A stretch of 64,000 bases of DNA from Klebsiella pneumoniae. GTDB lineage: Bacteria; Myxococcota_A; UBA796; SXON01. The stretch lies in contig CAMAXZ010000016.1 of NCBI GenBank assembly GCA_945862325.1, positions 23,911-87,910 on the forward strand, read 5' to 3'. The first letter of the stretch is position 1. Each line of letters opens with the position of its first letter. The notes under the pieces were generated by a model. It saw only the letters and a program-made list of their open reading frames with translations. It made no database searches and was not told the DNA's origin. Both the position numbers and the translations under genes were made by a program. Shown here one piece after another: positions 59,603-64,000 of the stretch.

Positions 59603-61029
59603 GCGCGCTCCGGCGGGGCGGGCGTGAGGTGCGCGACCATGCCCCACGTGTGTTCGAGCTGTACGAGCCCGTGATCCTCGACGTCCTGGGCGACCTCGAA
59701 CCCGTAGAGCTGGTTGTGCCACACGTGAGGCGCCACGTGCCCACGGTCGTAGATCGCCACCGACACGCGGTAGGTCCCGGCGAGCAGCCGGAGCGTCGGG
59801 ACGTGCAGCCAATAGGTGTACACGCCGTGCCAGACACCCGAAAGAACGTTGTCGAACCTCGTATTCGGCCCGTACACATAGACGCCGTCGTTGCGGAACA
59901 CCGCCGCTCCGAAGATCGGATCCTCCAACGGCTCGGTCGTACGGAAGGTGACCGCGACGACGAGCGACTCGCCGGTACGGAAGCGGGCCCGCTCCGCCCC
60001 ATCGGCCCCGAGGAGCCGAACCCGGACGATCCGCGCCTCGCCGGTGCCCGCGACGATCGGCGCGTCGGCGTCGCCGGCGGACGGCGGCGGCCCCACCGGC
60101 GCGTCGAACAGCGCCGCGGCCTCGTCACGCCCGAACGCGCGGAGGATGGCGTCGGCAAGCGGGGCGTCGGTCGGCGGCGGCGGTGGGGTCGGCGCCACGG
60201 ACGCCCGCACGGGGAGGGGGATGGCGTGCTCGTCGCGGCCGCGGGGCTCGACCACCGTGAGGGTCCGGGCCGGCGGTCCTACGCGCGCGCGGTCCTGGTC
60301 GACGTACTGCTCGACCACCTCACGGGCGGGGCCGATGAGGCGGGGGCGCCCGGCGTCCATCCAGAGGACGTCCGAGCAGAGCGCGCGTACCCCGTGCAGG
60401 TCGTGCGTGACCAGCACGAGGCTCGTGCCCGCCTCCAGCGCCTGCTCGATGCGTCGGAGGCACTTTCTCTGGAAGTACTGGTCGCCGACCACCAGAACTT
60501 CGTCGACGACCAGCACCTCGGCTTCGGCGTGCACGGCGATCGCGAAGCCCAGGCGCAGGTTCATGCCGGTGCTGTAGGTGCGCACGGGGTGGTCGATGAA
60601 CTCGCCCAGCTCGGCGAACCTCAAAATGTCAGGGATCCGCGCGTCGATCTCCGCGTCCGACATGCCGAGGAGGGCGCAGGTGAGCCGGATGTTCTCGCGG
60701 CCGCTGAAGGTGTCGTGAAAGCCCAGGCCCAGGTCGAGCAGCGTCGCGAGGCGGCCGCTCACCTCGATCGCGCCCTCGGTGGGCTCGGTCACGCCGGCGA
60801 TCATGCGGAGCAGGGTGCTCTTCCCCGCGCCGTTCGAGCCGATCACGCCGAGCGCCTGCCCTCGGCGCACCGACAGGGACACGTTGCGAACGGCCCAATG
60901 TTCGGCGTGGTACGAGCGTTCTCCCACGAGCTCGAGCAGGCGGGAGCGGTCGTTGGGGTAGATGTCGAAACGTTTGCCCACGTCGTCGAGGACCAGGAGC
61001 ACGTCGTCGTCGACAGGCGGGGTGTGCAC
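59599..61029 (-). CDS. wzt: Polysaccharide ABC-exporter ATPase with Wzt-type C-terminal domain
   Basis: A 476-residue protein. The N-terminal ATPase has GSNGAGKST (64-72), the Wzt-type signature YSTGMNLRLGFA and Walker B VLVVDEVLVVGD, with the later LVTHD switch His. A Pro-rich linker leads to a C-terminal beta-sandwich of about 130 residues (RFRTGESLVVAVTF, GTYRVSVAIYDRG), like the O-antigen-binding domain of E. coli Wzt that reads the chain end. It should energise export of a finished polysaccharide. The Wzm permease is not adjacent. The GTG at 61029 follows AGGTGA. Confidence 0.9.
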   Translation of the reverse strand: MHTPPVDDDVLLVLDDVGKRFDIYPNDRSRLLELVGERSYHAEHWAVRNVSLSVRRGQALGVIGSNGAGKSTLLRMIAGVTEPTEGAIEVSGRLATLLDLGLGFHDTFSGRENIRLTCALLGMSDAEIDARIPDILRFAELGEFIDHPVRTYSTGMNLRLGFAIAVHAEAEVLVVDEVLVVGDQYFQRKCLRRIEQALEAGTSLVLVTHDLHGVRALCSDVLWMDAGRPRLIGPAREVVEQYVDQDRARVGPPARTLTVVEPRGRDEHAIPLPVRASVAPTPPPPPTDAPLADAILRAFGRDEAAALFDAPVGPPPSAGDADAPIVAGTGEARIVRVRLLGADGAERARFRTGESLVVAVTFRTTEPLEDPIFGAAVFRNDGVYVYGPNTRFDNVLSGVWHGVYTYWLHVPTLRLLAGTYRVSVAIYDRGHVAPHVWHNQLYGFEVAQDVEDHGLVQLEHTWGMVAHLTPAPPERA

Positions 61030-61085
61030 GAGGGTCACCTGGGTGATGGCCGGCGGAGCATGGTAGCCTGCGCGTGGAGGTCGAC

Positions 61086-61592
61086 GTGTTGCCGCTCCTG
61101 CTGATCGCATGTTTTGCGCTCGACCTCGTGCCCACGTTCGCCGAGCCGCGCTGCGCGACCGAACGGATCGCGTACGTCGCCTGCGTGCGCGACGGCGACA
61201 CGATCGAGCTCGAGAGCTGCGGCGGCGAGGCGGTCCGCATGCTCGGGGTCGACGCCCCCGAGATCGCCCACTCCGACGCGGAGGTGGACCAGTGCTACGG
61301 TCCGGAGTCCCGCGCGTGGACGACCGATCGCCTGCTCGACCGCTACGTGCGGCTGAGCTTCGACGCGACCTGTCAGGACACCTACGGACGGACGCTCGCC
61401 TACGTGTACCTGCTCGACGAGGGCGACACCGCGGGCGAAGACCCAGGTACGTTCATCAATTCGGCGATCATCCGCTCCGGCTATGCTCGGGTCTACGAAG
61501 ACTTCGACAACATCCTGCTCGCCGAGCAGCTCTACACGGCCCAGACCGCCGCCGAACAGGCCAACGTCGGCATCTGGGCAACATGTGAATAG
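61086..61592 (+). CDS. Thermonuclease (SNase)-like lipoprotein
   Basis: A 168-residue lipoprotein (MLPLLLIAC) with a staphylococcal-nuclease fold: VRDGDTIEL, then RMLGVDAPE, where Arg, Asp and Glu match nuclease Arg35, Asp40 and Glu43 but Thr41 is Ala, and DTYGRTLAYVY with the Arg87 equivalent. The remaining catalytic residues suggest an active calcium-dependent nuclease. GGAGG lies 5 nt before the GTG at 61086; a GTG at 61074 is an alternative. Four Cys may form disulfides. It is divergent from wzt. Confidence 0.86.
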   Translation: MLPLLLIACFALDLVPTFAEPRCATERIAYVACVRDGDTIELESCGGEAVRMLGVDAPEIAHSDAEVDQCYGPESRAWTTDRLLDRYVRLSFDATCQDTYGRTLAYVYLLDEGDTAGEDPGTFINSAIIRSGYARVYEDFDNILLAEQLYTAQTAAEQANVGIWATCE

Positions 61593-61595
61593 CGT

Positions 61596-62537
61596 GTGTC
61601 CGGCTCGTCGATGAACACCGCCCCGCTCTCGTCCACGTTGGTCAGCGTCCTCGGCGCCATGGAATCTTCGCGCGCGGCGTCGGAGCACGAGCTGCGTCAG
61701 GCGTTGCGCCGCATCGAAGAGGAAGAGCAGCGCGCGCGCGCCGACATCGACGAGCGTCGACGTCGCTTGCTCGCGTTGGCCCTCCTCCGCCGCGAGCAGG
61801 AGGATCGCCTGCAGCACCTCGCCCGCGAGACGACCTCGGCCGAGCGCCACGCGCTCGTGGCGGGGCTCGAGGCCGATCGCCGCCTCGTCGCCGAGCGGGG
61901 CCGGTTGCTCCGCGACGCCGGGCGGGCCCGGGACGCGGCGATCCTCGCGCGTGTGCAGGCGGATCGCGACCTGTCCGACGCCCTGACGGAGCTGGCGCGT
62001 CAGCGCGAGGTGGAGCTCGGCTGGGAGCCTGTCACCCCGGCGGCGGCGGTGGCGCTCGCGGAGCGCGCGGAGCGGGCTCGTCGTCGTCTCGCCCCCGTGC
62101 TCGCCGACGTCGAGCGTCCGTCCGTCATGCTCGATCTGCCGACCGCGAGCATCGCGGCGGTGGTGTCGTTCGCGCCGAGCGACGGTCGGCCCAACGCGAT
62201 GGTCGTGGTGCTTCCGATGCCCTGGGCGGAGTACCGCGCATGGGCGCAGCACCGCGACAGCCTCGGGCTGCGCCTCGCGTGCCTGGTGGTCGGCGGGTTG
62301 ACGAGGTTCGTGGTCGAGGCTGGCGCGGCGGAAGCGCCGGTGCGCTATGCCGAGGTCGGAGGGAGTCTCGCGGTGCAGCTGTGGCTGGGCGACGCGCCGA
62401 TGCCGGACGACGTGCGCGCGCGCGCCCTCGACGCGGTTCAGGGCATCCTCGCGTCCGCGAGCGAGCTGGACGCGGCGGGGGTGGAGGTCTACGTCGTCCA
62501 GGTCCGGCCGGAGCTCCTCGCGGAGGCCGATCCGTGA
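61596..62537 (+). CDS. Coiled-coil protein of unknown function
   Basis: A 313-residue soluble protein with no signal peptide. Residues 25-140 form a charged coiled-coil (EHELRQALRRIEEEEQRARAD, ERRRRLLALALLRREQEDR), then a Leu/Val-rich alpha/beta domain (about 165-300, VMLDLPTASIAAVVSF). The GTG at 61596 starts 3 nt past the nuclease stop; an ATG at 61611 is possible. Its stop overlaps the next gene (GTGA). I do not recognise a family. With the two following genes it forms a small operon. Confidence 0.74.
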   Translation: MSGSSMNTAPLSSTLVSVLGAMESSRAASEHELRQALRRIEEEEQRARADIDERRRRLLALALLRREQEDRLQHLARETTSAERHALVAGLEADRRLVAERGRLLRDAGRARDAAILARVQADRDLSDALTELARQREVELGWEPVTPAAAVALAERAERARRRLAPVLADVERPSVMLDLPTASIAAVVSFAPSDGRPNAMVVVLPMPWAEYRAWAQHRDSLGLRLACLVVGGLTRFVVEAGAAEAPVRYAEVGGSLAVQLWLGDAPMPDDVRARALDAVQGILASASELDAAGVEVYVVQVRPELLAEADP

Positions 62538-63028
62538 ACCCGCTCGATGCCCTGCGCCCGATCGCCGTGGTCGAAGTTGCCGATCGCCTGGAGCTCCACC
62601 CGTTCGAGGTGGTGCGCATGCTCGCGCTGGACGACGCGCTCCCGGCGGACCTGACGCTCAGGCGCGCCGACGTCGAGCGCTTGCGTCACGCGGGCGGGTT
62701 CGAGCGATGGTGGGACGGACCCGTACCGACGGAGCCGGGCGAGGTGCCGGCGCGCGTGCTCGTGCGCGCGCTCGCGACGAGGCTCCTCGAGCGCGAAGTG
62801 TTCGAGCCGCGCGCCACCCGCTCGGACAATCTTTTCCGTGGGTTGCCGACGGATCAACAGGCCATCCTGCGGCGCGCCGTGAATCTCCTCATCCGAGAGG
62901 GTTACCTGGCGAGCCGAATGTCGGGAGTAGGACTCGTCATCACCGTGCGGTCGGCCCATGTGGCCGATTTGCGCGATCTCGTCGAGCACGGCGCGGGGCC
63001 GCTGGTCTACGCTGTGGAGAGGGTGTGA
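62534..63028 (+). CDS. Small protein with winged-helix-like C-terminal region
   Basis: A 164-residue cytoplasmic protein. Residues 95-150 (FRGLPTDQQAILRRAVNLLIREGYLAS, then GVGLVITVR) have the helix-helix-wing spacing of winged-helix domains, and the N-terminal part also looks helical (VVEVADRLELHPFEVVRML, reminiscent of an HTH start). DNA or protein binding is possible. No family is recognised. Both ends overlap neighbours by 1-4 nt, so it is co-translated with them. Confidence 0.72.
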   Translation: MNPLDALRPIAVVEVADRLELHPFEVVRMLALDDALPADLTLRRADVERLRHAGGFERWWDGPVPTEPGEVPARVLVRALATRLLEREVFEPRATRSDNLFRGLPTDQQAILRRAVNLLIREGYLASRMSGVGLVITVRSAHVADLRDLVEHGAGPLVYAVERV

Positions 63029-64000
63029 TGGCACGAGGCGGTTTGTTCGGGCGGCCCGACGCGTTGTTGGTGGACGAAGAGCCGCCGCGCATCGAGCTTC
63101 CTTCGGCACCGGCCCTCCCCTTGGCTCCGGCCCCGGTGCCGCCCTCGGCGGCGCGCCCGCTCCTGCCCGACCCCGTCGACGATGACGAGCTGGACGACGA
63201 AGGAGGGGCGCCGCTCCGCGTGTTCATGGGCGCGCCCGGCCGCGCGGCGCCGGTGCGTGAGCCCGACGTGTTCGACTTGTCGGCGATCGTCGCCGAAGAG
63301 CGCGCCGAGGCGCGCGCGCGCGTCGAGACGCCGGTGGACGTCCCGGCGGCGCAGCCGTTCCCGTCGGTGACGTTCCGCCTCGACGGCGCGGTCGCGCGGC
63401 CCCGCGGTGCGGCGGCGCCTCCTCCGCCCCCGAACGATCTGCCGGACATCGGCGCGGTGCTCGCCGCCCGTGGGGACCCATCGCGTGGGGACCCATCGCG
63501 TGGGGACCCGTCGCGTGGGGGCTCGCCGCCCGCGGGGCCGCCCTCCGACGCGCCGGGGAGCGACGTCCGCGACGCGCTTCGCGGGGCGGTGCCGACGTTG
63601 CCGCCCGGGGCGCTCCGTCCGAGCGACATGCAGTCCCTCGGCGACGTGTTCGGCGGCGCCCCGCCGCGGCGTGCGCAGGCCTTGCCGACGCCGGCCCCCC
63701 GCCGCGCTCCGTACGCGAGGCCCGAAGGCGCCCCGCGCATGCGCACAGACCTCCCGGTGCGGCCCGGCGCGAAGGACGCGCCGCGTCCGCGTCCGCCTTG
63801 GGCGCCGCCCCCGGCGCCGTTCGACAACGCGCCGACCGAGCGACCCGTCCGCAACCTCGCGCGCTCCCAGCCACCGGCGGCGCCAGTGTCCGCTGCGCCG
63901 CCCGCCGCCGCCGCGGTGGCCCCGGGCGGGGCCGCGGCTCCGGGGGAGCCGGGGTGGAAGGATCGCCTCCTTGCGTCGCTCGAGGACGCCCCGGCGGTGC
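63028..64000 (+). CDS. Pro/Ala-rich disordered protein, 3' end outside the window
   Basis: An open frame from the ATG at 63028 (TGATG overlap) to the window end, at least 324 residues. It is rich in Pro, Ala, Arg and Asp, with short motifs (VFDLSAIVAEERAEARARVE, PSDMQSLGDVFGG) and a GDPSR repeat. GWKDRLLASLEDAP near the end suggests a helical segment that may begin a C-terminal domain outside the window. No signal peptide. It could be a scaffold or linker for the two genes before it. The function is unknown. Confidence 0.75.
   Translation, partial: MARGGLFGRPDALLVDEEPPRIELPSAPALPLAPAPVPPSAARPLLPDPVDDDELDDEGGAPLRVFMGAPGRAAPVREPDVFDLSAIVAEERAEARARVETPVDVPAAQPFPSVTFRLDGAVARPRGAAAPPPPPNDLPDIGAVLAARGDPSRGDPSRGDPSRGGSPPAGPPSDAPGSDVRDALRGAVPTLPPGALRPSDMQSLGDVFGGAPPRRAQALPTPAPRRAPYARPEGAPRMRTDLPVRPGAKDAPRPRPPWAPPPAPFDNAPTERPVRNLARSQPPAAPVSAAPPAAAAVAPGGAAAPGEPGWKDRLLASLEDAPAV
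63471..63515 (+). repeat. 15-bp in-frame tandem repeat, three copies
   Basis: TGGGGACCCATCGCG is present at 63471-63485 and 63486-63500, and at 63501-63515 with one change. It encodes the GDPSR repeat of the disordered protein. Confidence 0.9.

Overview
The window is high-GC, densely coded chromosomal DNA that I read as coming from a member of the Myxococcota. The main reasons are a complete gliding-transducer (Glt/Nfs-type) envelope locus whose G proteins end in the AgmX/PglI-type C-terminal domain, many lipoproteins, a MopE-like Asp/Gly-repeat protein, and an ExbBD/TonB/receptor operon. No mobile element, phage gene or CRISPR array is visible. Genes are packed with ATGA, GTGA or TGATG overlaps, so most of the window falls into operons.

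Layout. 1-3.3 kb: the start of an alpha/beta hydrolase, guaB, and a vWA lipoprotein. 3.4-7.1 kb: scoA-scoB, then a three-gene Mla-like lipid-transport set (permease, degenerate ATPase, MCE protein). 7.0-9.2 kb: a solitary rplC followed by a YHYH-domain lipoprotein and a small Cys-containing membrane protein. 9.2-23.9 kb (minus strand): the operon-like block gltA-gltB-gltC-gltD-gltE, two small F-position paralogs, two G paralogs, an H-position beta-barrel gene and a terminal lipoprotein with immunoglobulin-like repeats. 24.5-29.8 kb (minus): exbB-exbD-tonB, a TonB-dependent receptor and a lipoprotein. 29.9-38.2 kb (minus): tRNA-Cys, PBP1C and an alpha-2-macroglobulin. 38.3-48.7 kb: a DUF2817 peptidase, then a plus-strand operon of two glycosyltransferases, PBP1A, a lipoprotein, a prenyl diphosphate synthase, TlyA and a MopE-like lipoprotein. 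48.7-56 kb: an S41 protease divergent from larB-larC, a PAS protein, and several small secreted or enzymatic proteins. 56-61 kb (minus): a Wzt-type ABC ATPase, a glycosyltransferase, an FAD oxidoreductase and a membrane polyferredoxin. 61-64 kb: a nuclease-like lipoprotein and a three-gene cluster of unknown function, cut by the window end.

How the genes work together. Most of the window concerns the cell envelope: peptidoglycan synthesis (two class A PBPs), polyprenyl precursor supply, surface polysaccharide, lipid trafficking, TonB-dependent uptake, and a trans-envelope Glt/Nfs machine. In Myxococcus xanthus the homologous complexes drive gliding (Glt) or spore-coat assembly (Nfs), using a proton-motive-force-driven AglRQS motor. 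Here the A-to-H order matches the compact Nfs arrangement. F and G are duplicated, and neither I nor J is present. All family assignments come from reading the sequence by eye; none was confirmed by a database search.
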